In this document: piece after piece, positions 8,339-17,769 of the stretch
Position numbering within the stretch: the first letter of the stretch is position 1
How the letters are laid out: each line of letters starts with the position of its first letter
Position numbers and translations under genes: made by a program
The notes under the pieces: generated by a model
What the model saw: the letters and a program-made list of their open reading frames with translations, nothing else
Told to the model about the DNA's origin: nothing
Databases searched by the model: none
Assembly (NCBI GenBank): GCA_030831165.1
Contig: JAURLP010000012.1
Span: forward strand, 124,001-188,000
Reading direction: 5' to 3'
DNA from: Gammaproteobacteria bacterium
GTDB lineage: Bacteria; Pseudomonadota; Gammaproteobacteria; Pseudomonadales; Pseudohongiellaceae
Length of the DNA stretch: 64,000 bases

Positions 8339-9577
8339 CTAAATTTTTGAAAAAATCAAAGTCCCGTTAGTGCCTCCAAAACCGAAAGAATTAGTCATAA
8401 CAGTATCAATTTTCATTTCTCTACTGATATTTGGCACATAATCCAAATCACAACCTTCACCCGGATTATCTAGATTTATCGTTGGAGGTGCAATCTGGTC
8501 TCGTATACTCAAAACGCTAAACACTGCTTCGACTGCCCCCGCGGCTCCAAGTAAATGTCCCACCATTGATTTAGTTGAACTCACAGCCAGCTTATTTGCA
8601 TTTGCACCGAATACAGAGTGGATTGCCCTCGTTTCAGCCAAATCACCCGCCGGAGTGGAAGTGCCATGGGCATTAATATAGTCAACTTTTTTAGCATCCA
8701 TACCCGCATCCCTCAGAGCATTTTGCATGCAATTTGCGGCACCGTCACCGTTTTCTGATGGAGATGTAATGTGGTATGCATCCCCCCCCATTCCGAAACC
8801 AACCAGTTCAGCATAAATTCTGGCACCACGTTTTTTGGCAGCCTCATACTCTTCAAGAACCAGCACTCCGCTTCCATCTCCCAAAGCAAAACCATCTCTG
8901 TCTGCATCCCAGGGACGACTTGCCGCCTGCGGATCATCATTCCGTGTTGATAATGCTCGAGCCGCACCAAACCCTCCAATACCAATGGGTGAAGAGGCTT
9001 TTTCTGCGCCTCCAGCAATCATTGCATCAGCATCACCATAGGCAATCATTCTGGCTGCCAGGCCAATCGTATGTGTCCCAGTGCTACAGGCTGTAGAAAT
9101 GGCCAGATTCGGCCCTTGAAAGTTAAAATGAATTGAAAGGTTGCCTGAAATCATATTAATGATCGAGCCAGGAACAAAGAAAGGGGAAATTCTTCTTGGA
9201 CCAGAACTATCAATGGTACGAACTGCGTCTTCAATATTGGTAATACCGCCAATACCCGATCCAACAAATACCCCTATTCTTGTTGGATCATAGGGCGCAT
9301 CTTGAAGCCCCGCATCAGTGACAGCTTGTATTCCAGCCGCCATCCCATACTGCAAGAATGTATCCATGCGTCTGGCTTCTTTCAAGGGAATGTATGTTGA
9401 GATATCAAACTCTTTGATGCAGCCGGCAAAGTGAGTGCCATAAGCGCTCACATCAAAGTGCTCAATTGTGGCAATGCCACTTTTCCCAGCCTTGAGATTA
9501 ACCCAGGTATCTTCGACAGTATTTCCGACCGAGGTTAAAGCACCTAAACCGGTAACTACAACTCTTCTTTTGCTCAA
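8339..9577 (-). CDS. fabF: 3-oxoacyl-[acyl-carrier-protein] synthase II
   Basis: FabF condenses malonyl-ACP with growing acyl chains in type II fatty acid elongation. The 412-aa product carries the Cys-His-His triad of KAS I/II: the nucleophile in [10 protein letters not shown] (near residue 163), [11 protein letters not shown], and [13 protein letters not shown]. The glycine-rich end FGFGGTNG is present. The start is a TTG, supported by GAGGGG seven bases upstream; no in-frame ATG fits the family N-terminus. A terminator hairpin separates it from acpP, which allows much higher expression of acpP. Confidence 0.95.
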   Translation of the reverse strand: MSKRRVVVTGLGALTSVGNTVEDTWVNLKAGKSGIATIEHFDVSAYGTHFAGCIKEFDISTYIPLKEARRMDTFLQYGMAAGIQAVTDAGLQDAPYDPTRIGVFVGSGIGGITNIEDAVRTIDSSGPRRISPFFVPGSIINMISGNLSIHFNFQGPNLAISTACSTGTHTIGLAARMIAYGDADAMIAGGAEKASSPIGIGGFGAARALSTRNDDPQAASRPWDADRDGFALGDGSGVLVLEEYEAAKKRGARIYAELVGFGMGGDAYHITSPSENGDGAANCMQNALRDAGMDAKKVDYINAHGTSTPAGDLAETRAIHSVFGANANKLAVSSTKSMVGHLLGAAGAVEAVFSVLSIRDQIAPPTINLDNPGEGCDLDYVPNISREMKIDTVMTNSFGFGGTNGTLIFSKI

Positions 9578-9628
9578 CTTTAGCCCCTCACATTCAGGCT
9601 TCAGTGCTTTAATTATTCAAGGAAAAAT

Positions 9629-9667
9629 AAAAAAGCTACACCTGGAATATCCAAGAGTAGCTTTTTT
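9629..9667 (-). terminator. Intrinsic terminator or attenuator between acpP and fabF
   Basis: An 11-bp perfect stem (AAAAAAGCTAC / GTAGCTTTTTT) encloses 17 nt that can pair further (TGGA/TCCA). On the minus strand it ends in a long T-rich tract. It lies just past the acpP stop, so it should end most acpP transcripts while some read through into fabF. The flanking A and T runs could also make it work in the other direction. Confidence 0.85.
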
Positions 9668-9685
9668 CTTTTTTAACGCACACTA

Positions 9686-9919
9686 TTATAAATTGGCGTT
9701 AATATAATCAATAGCAAGTTGCACAGTAGTGATTTTTTCAGCTTCTTCGTCAGGAATTTCAGTTTCAAACTCTTCCTCCAAAGCCATAACCAATTCAACA
9801 GTATCGAGAGAGTCAGCACCTAAATCTTCTACAAATGAAGCCTCATTTTTAACTTCTTCGTCCTTAACTCCAAGTTGCTCAGAAACTATTTTTTTTACTC
9901 GTTCTTCAACACTACTCAT
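9686..9919 (-). CDS. acpP: Acyl carrier protein
   Basis: The 77-aa acidic protein carries growing acyl chains as thioesters on 4'-phosphopantetheine. The attachment serine is in GADSLDTVE, residue about 37. The sequence is nearly canonical along its whole length ([38 protein letters not shown]). AGGAG precedes the ATG. A 196-bp AT-rich gap separates it from fabG, enough for its own promoter, although I cannot assign one. Confidence 0.97.
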   Translation of the reverse strand: MSSVEERVKKIVSEQLGVKDEEVKNEASFVEDLGADSLDTVELVMALEEEFETEIPDEEAEKITTVQLAIDYINANL

Positions 9920-10115
9920 ATTTTTTGTGCTCCTAGTTTAAGTATGTAAATAAGCTTAGCTCCAGAAATTAAACCAGGCTTATTCAGTTGATTCTTTTTA
10001 TCTTAAATCTTGATTATGACTTTTTATTTGTTTTAATTTTAATTCGCTTAATAATTTTTTAGCAGTTTACCTTTTTTACAACAAATTGTAATTAAATTAT
10101 CTGCAATTATATGCA

Positions 10116-10862
10116 TCAGGCCATGTACATGCCACCATTCACATGGATGGTTTCTCCGGTAATATAAGAGGCTTCTTCAGAAGCAAGAAAGCTGACTGCT
10201 GCAGCTATTTCTTCAGGTTTTCCATAACGGCTTAGAGGGATTTTGCTGAGCAGAATTTCACTGTGTTCCTGACTAATTTCCTTCGTCATATCTGTGTCAA
10301 TGAAGCCTGGCGCAATACAATTAACCGTAATGCTTCTTGAGCCCAACTCGATCGCTAAGGCTCGTGAAAAGCCTTCTATTCCAGCTTTTGAAGCTGCGTA
10401 ATTAGATTGACCAAGGTTGCCGCTGGAACCAACGACTGAGCTTATGCTGATAATTCTTCCCCAGCGTGCTTTAGTCATACCTCGTACCAGGGCTTTTGAT
10501 AGTCTGAAAATGGAATTTAAGTTGGTATTAATTACGTCTTCCCACTCTTCAGCTTTCATTCTCATGAGAATGTTATCCTTAGTTACCCCGGCGTTATTGA
10601 CTAATATTTGGGGCGCTCCAAATTCATCTTGTACCAGAGCGCAGAAACTTTCTATTGACGCCTGATCGGCGACATTAAGGCAATAACCTTTGCCAACAAT
10701 TCCGGCTTCAGCTAAATAGGCTGAAATATTTTCAGCACCAGCTTCTGTGGTTGCGGTACCTAAAACCTTGCACTTTATCTGCTGACCTAATTCAAGAGCA
10801 ATTGCTTTGCCTATGCCTCTGCTGGCACCGGTAACAACTGCAATTTTATCCTCAATACTCAT
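10116..10862 (-). CDS. fabG: 3-oxoacyl-[acyl-carrier-protein] reductase
   Basis: FabG reduces 3-oxoacyl-ACP with NADPH. The 248-aa SDR protein shows the cofactor motif TGASRGIG, NNAGVTKDNIL, the catalytic Ser in SISSVVGSSGN, and YAASKAG with the catalytic Tyr and Lys. The end (GETIHVNGGMYM) is typical. The frame continues upstream to 10901 inside fabD, but the family N-terminus aligns with MSIEDKIAVVTG, so I start at 10862, 25 bp after the fabD stop. It is codirectional with fabD and acpP. Confidence 0.95.
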   Translation of the reverse strand: MSIEDKIAVVTGASRGIGKAIALELGQQIKCKVLGTATTEAGAENISAYLAEAGIVGKGYCLNVADQASIESFCALVQDEFGAPQILVNNAGVTKDNILMRMKAEEWEDVINTNLNSIFRLSKALVRGMTKARWGRIISISSVVGSSGNLGQSNYAASKAGIEGFSRALAIELGSRSITVNCIAPGFIDTDMTKEISQEHSEILLSKIPLSRYGKPEEIAAAVSFLASEEASYITGETIHVNGGMYMA

Positions 10863-10887
10863 ATCTAAATCTCGGTTTAAGACCTGC

Positions 10888-11820
10888 TTATAATGCTGCA
10901 CCTAAACTGGCGCTATCATTTATTGCCAGGGCTTCCATCTCAGGTGCGATTCTTTTATTCAGACCACATAACACTTTGCCTGGACCTATTTCAACAACCT
11001 TATTGATCCCTTTTTTGCCAAAGTTGCTAATAGTCTCGACCCAGGGGACTGGGCTATATATCTGTTTAATAAGGTTTTCTTTTATCAAATTAGTATCATC
11101 AGAGGTTAATGTAAGACTGTAATTTTGCAGCACTGGGATCTTTGGTGTATTTAAGTTTATGTCTTTTAGCACTTCTGCAAAATTTTCAGCAGCTGGCAAC
11201 ATTAAGGCTGAATGAAATGGCGCACTGACTGGTAAAGGCAATGCACGTTTTGCCCCTTTTTCTTTACAAGATTCGATAGCTCTATTTACCGCATCGACAT
11301 GCCCAGCAATGACAACCTGGCCTGGTGAATTAAAATTCACGGCACTGACGACCTCACCTTGAGCAGCGTTTTCACAAGCCGCTATGACATCGGCATCGAG
11401 TAGTCCAACAATTGCAGCCATAGCGCCTACGCCAATCGGAACAGCTGACTGCATAAATTCACCGCGTTTTTGCACAAGCATCACAGCATCTTCAAAGGCA
11501 ATAACGCCGCTGCTAACAAGCGCTGAATATTCCCCTAGACTGTGCCCTGCCATCAACGCAGGCTCATATCCGCCTCGTTCAAGCCACAAGCGCCAAAGCG
11601 CTATTGATGCGCTTAGAATAGCAGGCTGGGTAATATGAGTCAGGGACAGTTTGTTATCCGGGTCTGTTTGGCATAGCGCCCATAAGTCGTAGCCCAGAAT
11701 TTCAGAAGCCTCATTAAACGTGGATTGGATTGTTGGATAACTCGCTGCTAACTCAGCCAGCATGCCTTCTTTTTGGGAACCCTGCCCTGGAAAAATAAAA
11801 GCTGTTTTTTCTTGCACCAT
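10888..11820 (-). CDS. fabD: Malonyl-CoA-ACP transacylase
   Basis: FabD moves the malonyl group from CoA to ACP. The 310-aa product has FPGQGSQ at the N-terminus, the nucleophile elbow GHSLGEYSAL (Ser near residue 92), the arginine that holds the malonyl carboxylate in QKRGEFMQ, and the catalytic His in SAPFHSALM. AGGA precedes the ATG. In E. coli and Pseudomonas plsX, with or without fabH, lies just upstream; here the gene directly upstream is rpmF. Confidence 0.95.
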   Translation of the reverse strand: MVQEKTAFIFPGQGSQKEGMLAELAASYPTIQSTFNEASEILGYDLWALCQTDPDNKLSLTHITQPAILSASIALWRLWLERGGYEPALMAGHSLGEYSALVSSGVIAFEDAVMLVQKRGEFMQSAVPIGVGAMAAIVGLLDADVIAACENAAQGEVVSAVNFNSPGQVVIAGHVDAVNRAIESCKEKGAKRALPLPVSAPFHSALMLPAAENFAEVLKDINLNTPKIPVLQNYSLTLTSDDTNLIKENLIKQIYSPVPWVETISNFGKKGINKVVEIGPGKVLCGLNKRIAPEMEALAINDSASLGAAL

Positions 11821-11867
11821 CGACTTATCCTGAAAAAATTCTAGTTAGATTATTGCTTTGCTCATAA

Positions 11868-11896
11868 CTAAAAGCAGCTATTTAAGCTGCTTTTAG
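11868..11896 (-). terminator. Hairpin between rpmF and fabD, terminator-like
   Basis: A perfect 12-bp stem (CTAAAAGCAGCT / AGCTGCTTTTAG) closes a 5-nt loop in the rpmF-fabD gap. The U-run on the 3' arm is short and is followed by TTATGAGC, so termination would be partial. It may instead be a processing or stability element that separates rpmF from fab expression. Confidence 0.6.
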
Positions 11897-11928
11897 AGAG
11901 AAATCCAGGTTCCGGTCAACAATAGAAC

Positions 11929-12108
11929 TTAATCGTCGTTAACTTCAACTACTTGTCGACCCTTATAGAAACCATCTGGAGTCATATGATGTCTTCTATG
12001 ACGCTCTCCAGTAGTCTCATCCGTCGAGATAGTTGCTTTCGGCAATGAATCATGTGAACGACGCATGCCACGTCTTGATCTTGTTACTTTACTTTTTTGG
12101 ACCGCCAT
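11929..12108 (-). CDS. rpmF: 50S ribosomal protein L32
   Basis: A 59-aa basic protein that matches bacterial L32 closely: [20 protein letters not shown] at the start, then [20 protein letters not shown]. It lacks the zinc-binding cysteines found in some L32 proteins, as in E. coli. It lies downstream of yceD in the conserved yceD-rpmF pair, 131 bp after the yceD stop. It was read directly from the sequence because it is short. Confidence 0.96.
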   Translation of the reverse strand: MAVQKSKVTRSRRGMRRSHDSLPKATISTDETTGERHRRHHMTPDGFYKGRQVVEVNDD

Positions 12109-12239
12109 GCGGGCTACTCCTCTACTTTAAATTTCGCTTCAATAACTACGTTTTTTACTAAATACTTGTCCATGTCCCCAAGTTCTTTAGAATTTTGCCT
12201 TTAATCCGTACTTGCCTGAACTGATGAATGTTATCCTGA

Positions 12240-12800
12240 TTATTCAGTTTCACCCTTAGCAGATAAAAGCTGCTGCTTTAACACCTCTAAATCAGCAAAT
12301 GGCTTGCTGTCTAATGCCTGTCTGGCACTTTGCTGAATACTGACAAGTTTCGGATTGCAATCAAGCTTGTCGTGATAAATCACTAGCGGCAAACTTAAAA
12401 TCAGCTCATCTTCAACCAATGCCAATAAATCCAACTTGCCTTCAAAACTTAACACTACTTCAAGTTCGTCTGCAGCAAGTTCTCTGTCACCACTCACTTT
12501 TAGCTCATCCAACACCTGGACACTAAACTCTGATGACAAAGCGTGCTCTATGCCTAGCATACAGCGTTGGCATGGGAGAAACAGGGTGCTTTCTATCTCT
12601 CCATCTAAAATATATCTACCTTCATCATCTTTATTAAAGGCTAGATTGACATCTATTTTAGACTTTATAAATCCTTCAGCATTACTTAAATATGGCTCAA
12701 GGCGCTTGCATGATTGCAAGGGCAATGAAGCCTTTAAGAGCACTCCCTGCGAGAAAAATTTTCTAACATCAATTATCTCGGGAAATGGCTGTTGCGACAT
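12240..12800 (-). CDS. yceD: YceD family protein (DUF177), 23S rRNA accumulation factor
   Basis: The 186-aa product belongs to the DUF177/YceD family. The family signature is visible: a paired Cys motif (LPCQRCML, near residues 77-83), an acidic stretch, then LLALVEDELILSLPLVI and a Cys in KLDCNP. In E. coli YceD loss lowers 23S rRNA levels; its molecular role is unsettled. The position directly upstream of rpmF is conserved. The last residues are charged and probably disordered. Confidence 0.9.
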   Translation of the reverse strand: MSQQPFPEIIDVRKFFSQGVLLKASLPLQSCKRLEPYLSNAEGFIKSKIDVNLAFNKDDEGRYILDGEIESTLFLPCQRCMLGIEHALSSEFSVQVLDELKVSGDRELAADELEVVLSFEGKLDLLALVEDELILSLPLVIYHDKLDCNPKLVSIQQSARQALDSKPFADLEVLKQQLLSAKGETE

Positions 12801-12905
12801 AGGCGCGCATAATAGGGATTGATCTGTTCTATGTCAAAGAAAAATAAGACTTTTTGCACTAAAAACGCCTGATTATCGGATGAGTTTTATTATCTGTTCC
12901 ATGAC

Positions 12906-13853
12906 TTATAAAGCACCAAGCGTCTTTAAAGCAAATTTAAATTTAGCATCATAGGGTGAAGACACCTTAATGCAATCGCCTGAAACTGGATGCTTAAACT
13001 CTATGCTCTCAGCGTGAAGACATAGACGTGTTATCCCTATTTGGAAAAGCTGCTTTCTTTGTTCTGATGTGCTGTATTTTTCATCGCCGCAAAGCGGAAA
13101 GCCTGCAAACTGAGCATGAACTCTTATTTGATGAGTTCTCCCTGTCCTGGGTTGAGCTAAAATCAGACTATGCTGTTTGTAATGCCGTAAAAGCTCAAAT
13201 CTTGTAAGAGCATTTTGCCCCTCTTCGTCAACATAAACTTTACGCTCTCCTCCTGCTTCAGGAGCCCTCTGCAGATTGACACCGATTTCCTCAAGTTGCT
13301 CTGGCCATAGCCCGTGCACTAAGGCATGGTAGTCTTTCTTAATTGTCCGGGCTTTAAAATCGCTTTGTAAGCGTTTTAGGGTGTGAGAGTTCCTGGCTAT
13401 TAGAAGACAACCCGAAGTACCCTTATCGATACGATGTACTAATTCCAGATATTGATCCTGATAAATATGGCGCAATACTTCAATCAGACTGATTTTGACA
13501 CCAGTGCCTGCGTGTACCGAAATGCCAGAGGGCTTGTTAACAACCAGTAAACTTCCATCCTGATAGATTATCGAATCTTTGATTAACTGAGATAATTCGA
13601 CTGTGGGAATATGCTTTTCGGTAGTAGAAACCCGAATGGGTGGCACCCTGACAATATCATTGAGAACTAATTTGTACTCAGGCTTTATGCGCTTCCCGTT
13701 AACCCTTACTTCCCCTTTACGTATTATGCGATAAATACGTGTTTTAGGGACGCCTTTCAATCGCGAAATCAGGAAATTATCAAGCCTTTGGCCAACGCTA
13801 TTTGCATCAACTTCCAGTTTTTGAACTCGTGACGCTAATTCCTCATCTGCCAT
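12906..13853 (-). CDS. rluC: 23S rRNA pseudouridine synthase, RluC type
   Basis: RluC isomerises three uridines of 23S rRNA (955, 2504 and 2580 in E. coli). The 315-aa product has an N-terminal S4 domain (QRLDNFLISRLKGVPKTRIY, RKGEVRVNGKRI) and the RluA-family catalytic domain with LVHRIDKGTSGCLL, whose Asp is the nucleophile, and RTGRTHQIRVH. The gene is divergent from rne across a long non-coding region, the same rluC/rne pairing as in E. coli and Pseudomonas, which supports RluC over RluD or RluA. Confidence 0.92.
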   Translation of the reverse strand: MADEELASRVQKLEVDANSVGQRLDNFLISRLKGVPKTRIYRIIRKGEVRVNGKRIKPEYKLVLNDIVRVPPIRVSTTEKHIPTVELSQLIKDSIIYQDGSLLVVNKPSGISVHAGTGVKISLIEVLRHIYQDQYLELVHRIDKGTSGCLLIARNSHTLKRLQSDFKARTIKKDYHALVHGLWPEQLEEIGVNLQRAPEAGGERKVYVDEEGQNALTRFELLRHYKQHSLILAQPRTGRTHQIRVHAQFAGFPLCGDEKYSTSEQRKQLFQIGITRLCLHAESIEFKHPVSGDCIKVSSPYDAKFKFALKTLGAL

Positions 13854-14746
13854 AGTGATCTTAGTCTGCCAGTGGAAAATGCGCGGATTGTAGCAAATCC
13901 AACTGAAAATCTCAGATAATAATTGTCTAAATACCCTAAGATGAACCTTAGTAAAGCTTTATAAATAATTGAAGTGCCTAGATTTTACTGTTATATTCCG
14001 TTACGGCGGAGCTTGCCCTATTACATTAAGCTCAGTAACATGAATTTATAATTTATTAGTACCTGTTATTAGTACTTGTATTAGATACACCCCCGGTTAT
14101 ATGCCCTAATAGATGTAATCAAACACAGAATTTATATTGAAGGTAATAACACAACAAATTAAACACAGGATTTTGTAAGAAATATAAGACTAAGTTAAAA
14201 AACTTGTACAAAAGAATTAGATAAAAACTTATTAAATAGAAAATTATTAAATAAGAAAGAATTAAACGTTAATTCAGGCATTAGCTAACTAAACAAATAT
14301 TTAGCTAAAAGTAGCTCTTAAAAAGCAATGGCCAATAAAAGGTCAAAATCTCAAGTCCGGATTAACACATATTTAACAGTCCTGCTAATGCAGGCTTATT
14401 AACTCGGCCAGACCGGGTAACAGAATTAGCATATAGGAAGTGAGAAGCAGTAAACTTATTTGCTGCAGTAACAAGTTAATATAAAGCACACTGGCGCCGG
14501 AGCAATATTGCTTCAGCAACAGAGTTCTAACAAAACAGCTCAAGAGTAAAATGAAATTTATGGCTTGAGTAAATATGGCTAAAGGCTGGATAAACTAAAC
14601 ATCCCGAAGCAAAAAACTTGTATAAATATAATAAAAACAGATAGTTATTATATAAACCTCACCCATATTCTGATAAATATATCATTCTATTGATATATTC
14701 TTCTCCGTTACCCGCCTCTGCCCTAACAGAGAAAAAGCGGAAAATT
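13854..14746 (+). other. Long non-coding region: rluC/rne divergent promoters and rne leader
   Basis: About 890 bp hold no plausible gene on either strand. The stretch is AT-rich with runs of TAAA and TTAA. I see a 13-bp tandem repeat (14053-14078), a short stem-loop CCTGC-taat-GCAGG at 14381-14394 and a palindrome AGCAATATTGCT near 14503. In E. coli the rne 5' UTR is about 360 nt and mediates autoregulation by RNase E; a similar role here is inferred from position only. I could not assign promoter elements. Confidence 0.6.
14053..14088. repeat. Tandem 13-bp repeat in the rne leader
   Basis: Two copies of TTATTAGTACYTG stand back to back (14053-14065 and 14066-14078), differing at one base, followed by a partial third copy TATTAGATAC. 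It lies about 670 bp upstream of the rne start. Function unknown. Confidence 0.7.
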
Positions 14747-17557
14747 ATGAAAAGAATGCTTATTAATGCAACTCAAAAAGAAGAGTTGCGAGTCGCCCTT
14801 GTTGACGGTCAACGTCTTTATGATTTGGATATCGAGAACCGAACAAGAATCCAGAAAAAAGCCAATATCTATAAAGCTAAAATCACACGTATCGAGCCAA
14901 GTTTAGAAGCCGCATTTGTGAATTTTGGTGCAGATCGTCACGGCTTCCTGCCACTCAAAGAAATATCGAAAGAATATTTCACCAAACAACCTTCTGAAAT
15001 AAGTGGGCGCATCAATATTAAAGATGTTGTCAAAGAAGGCACAGATATCATCATCCAGGTAGATAAAGAAGAAAGAGGCAATAAAGGCGCTGCTTTAACC
15101 AGCATGATCAGTCTGGCCGGTCGCTATCTAGTACTTATGCCAAATAACCCCAGGGCTGGAGGGATCTCAAGGCGTATTGAGGGTGATGAGCGTGATAATC
15201 TAAGAGAAGTTCTTAGTGATTTAAACTTGCCTGATGGCATGGGTGTGATCGTCCGCACTGCAGGTGTTGGTAGAGCTACCGAAGAACTTCAATGGGACCT
15301 TGATTACTTATTAAAGCTCTGGGACTCAATCACCAAGGCCGCCACCCAAAAAGAGGCTCCTTTTTTAATTTACCAGGAAAGCAATGTCATCATCCGAGCG
15401 ATCAGGGATTATTTACGCCAAGATATCGGAGAAGTCATTCTTGATACCCAAACTAGCTATGACGAAGCAAAAAGCTTTGTACAACAAGTCATGCCACAGT
15501 ACGAAGATCGTATTTTGCTTCATGATGGCTCAGTTCCTTTATTTACCCATTTCCAAATCGAAAGTCAGATTGAAAGCGCCTTTCAGCGCGAAGTTAAACT
15601 GCCTTCTGGTGGTTCCATCGTTATTGACCCAACAGAAGCTTTAATATCGATAGACATTAACTCTTCTCGAGCTACTCGTGGAGCCGATATAGAAGAAACA
15701 GCGTTTCTTACAAATCTGGAAGCGGCTGATGAAATTGCTCGACAGCTTCGACTGCGTGATATGGGAGGCCTGGTTGTTATTGACTTCATCGACATGCTTT
15801 CTCAGAAAAACCAGAGGGAAGTGGAAAATCGTATGCGTACTGCTCTGGAAATGGATCGTGCTCGTGTACAAGTCGGCAGGATTTCACGTTTTGGGCTTCT
15901 GGAAATGTCACGCCAGCGTTTAAGACCTTCTCTGGGAGAGACTCAGGCTATCGTTTGCCCTAGATGTGATGGTCAAGGCAGTATCAGGGATATCGAATCA
16001 TTAGCGCTGTCTATATTGCGTATCCTTCAGGAAGAAGCCAACAAGCATAACTCAACTGAAGTTCGTGCCATTGTGCCTGTCAGTGTGGCTTCCTATTTGT
16101 TAAATGAAAAACGTGAAATTATTACTACTATGGAAAGTCAAAGCACGACCAAACTCGTTATCGTGCCAAGCCCTTCTTTGGAAACACCTCATTATGAAAT
16201 TCAAAGCGTCAATGAAGAAGAGGTTGCCCGTAGTTACACAATTGAGTCTGAAAAAACATCTGAAGTAGATGAGTTTTTACCACGGCAGGCTATTGAAGCG
16301 GATAAAGCCGCTGTAGAAGCTCCGCATATGCGACCTGCCCCTACTGTAGCGACCCCAAGCACCAAAGAGAGCAAAGGCCTAACAGCTACCATTTCTTCAG
16401 CGCTTAAGAGCTTATTTACAGGTGTTAGTGAAGAAGAACGCCCTAAAGCTGCCAACCAGGAAAAGCCAAAACCTGCAACGAGCTCTAATCGTAAAGAAAG
16501 GCCATCAAATCAGAAACAGAATAGACGAAATACAAAATCTACTGGGAATAAACAGCAAAATGAACTTGCTACTAAAAATAATGCAGATGATAACGAACGC
16601 CCGCCACGCAGGCGTAATCGAAATAATAAGTCATCCCAGTCTAAACCCCAGGATTCCAGAGCTAAAACTGAGGCCAAGGAAAATAATACAGCAGAACGCA
16701 ACAGCAACAATGCGAAACGCCGCCCATCAGACAAACCAAAGCGCAATATGCAGGAAAGAAAGCGTGGAGACAGACCTGGACAAAATCTGCCTACTGAAAC
16801 GGAGAGTCAAACCGTTGAAAGTAACAATACCTCTGCTTCCATAAAAGAAACTGTCCATGCAGAGACAATAGAAAAAGTCGTTACCGCAGTTAGTAATCTG
16901 GATCAAGCCGTGATTGAAACACAGACGAACGGCGCTGAACTCAAAAATAATCAAACTGCTGATCTTAATGCCGACTCGCTAGAAGCGACTAAATCAACAG
17001 CTAATGATGATGGCGTTAAGGCTAGTTCTGAAATCAATGAGCCTAAAACAAGGGCTGTTGAAGCGCCAATTCAGGAAGAATCAACTCATAAAGAGGCAAA
17101 AAAGATTGATAGTACAGATCCAGCCAGATCTCACCAAGCTGCTTCAGTTTCCAATTCAGGGGCGGTTTCTTCTGTGCTTGAACCTAAACCAGCTAACACT
17201 GATAAAATGTCTGCTCCTATGGGTAAACCTGTCAATAACGAAGTAGGCGGAAAAACTATCGAGGCCTCAATCAAAGACTCTTCAGATCAAGGACCTACAG
17301 CTGATGCCCAGTCAAACAACACTGCTAAAGTCGAGAAACCTGTTGTGGAAGCCTCTATTAAAGTGCAAAAGACAGCCGAAGCTTCTCCAATTCAGGCACC
17401 TGCAACAACTAGCTCTGACAATACTGCCACAGTGAAGCGTGCTCCGAACGATCCAAGGAACAGAGCATCTAACAATACAGTGTCTGATACAGCCAACAAT
17501 GAGGCTTCATCAGATCACGTATCTCAGCAGTCTGTAGAGCAGGAAAATAGTTCTTAA
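14747..17557 (+). CDS. rne: Ribonuclease E
   Basis: RNase E is the main endoribonuclease of mRNA decay and rRNA/tRNA processing and the scaffold of the degradosome. The 936-aa product starts [20 protein letters not shown], identical in style to E. coli Rne, so I reject the upstream ATG at 14690. The catalytic half contains the S1 domain (about residues 37-120), the 5' sensor, the DNase I-like subdomain with metal-binding Asp residues in SIDINSSR (near 304) and VVIDFID (near 347), and the Zn-link CPRCDGQG at 404. From about residue 530 the protein is low-complexity: first Arg- and Asn-rich blocks ([19 protein letters not shown]) that resemble RNA-binding segments, then an acidic, Ala/Thr/Ser-rich tail. 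No enolase or PNPase binding segment can be named with confidence. Confidence 0.96.
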   Translation: MKRMLINATQKEELRVALVDGQRLYDLDIENRTRIQKKANIYKAKITRIEPSLEAAFVNFGADRHGFLPLKEISKEYFTKQPSEISGRINIKDVVKEGTDIIIQVDKEERGNKGAALTSMISLAGRYLVLMPNNPRAGGISRRIEGDERDNLREVLSDLNLPDGMGVIVRTAGVGRATEELQWDLDYLLKLWDSITKAATQKEAPFLIYQESNVIIRAIRDYLRQDIGEVILDTQTSYDEAKSFVQQVMPQYEDRILLHDGSVPLFTHFQIESQIESAFQREVKLPSGGSIVIDPTEALISIDINSSRATRGADIEETAFLTNLEAADEIARQLRLRDMGGLVVIDFIDMLSQKNQREVENRMRTALEMDRARVQVGRISRFGLLEMSRQRLRPSLGETQAIVCPRCDGQGSIRDIESLALSILRILQEEANKHNSTEVRAIVPVSVASYLLNEKREIITTMESQSTTKLVIVPSPSLETPHYEIQSVNEEEVARSYTIESEKTSEVDEFLPRQAIEADKAAVEAPHMRPAPTVATPSTKESKGLTATISSALKSLFTGVSEEERPKAANQEKPKPATSSNRKERPSNQKQNRRNTKSTGNKQQNELATKNNADDNERPPRRRNRNNKSSQSKPQDSRAKTEAKENNTAERNSNNAKRRPSDKPKRNMQERKRGDRPGQNLPTETESQTVESNNTSASIKETVHAETIEKVVTAVSNLDQAVIETQTNGAELKNNQTADLNADSLEATKSTANDDGVKASSEINEPKTRAVEAPIQEESTHKEAKKIDSTDPARSHQAASVSNSGAVSSVLEPKPANTDKMSAPMGKPVNNEVGGKTIEASIKDSSDQGPTADAQSNNTAKVEKPVVEASIKVQKTAEASPIQAPATTSSDNTATVKRAPNDPRNRASNNTVSDTANNEASSDHVSQQSVEQENSS

Positions 17558-17769
17558 CTGGCTGCTTTTTTGAGCTTGAAATTAAATTATTCTCGACTCA
17601 GTTTGTTTGCAATCAAAGTATTTTATACAGAGATTGTCTGCCAAGCTGAGCTCTAGCCCTTATTGAAATTTAAAGAATATAAGACGCCTAATAATTTAAA
17701 TTTATTGCATTTGTGCTGACCAGATTTCCAAGGGATTCAAACGCCAAAATATGTAATAAACTATGACTC

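Noticed and set aside
8713-9096. Reading frames on both strands inside fabF
   Set aside because: fabF is intact with its full catalytic triad; the others are shadow frames.
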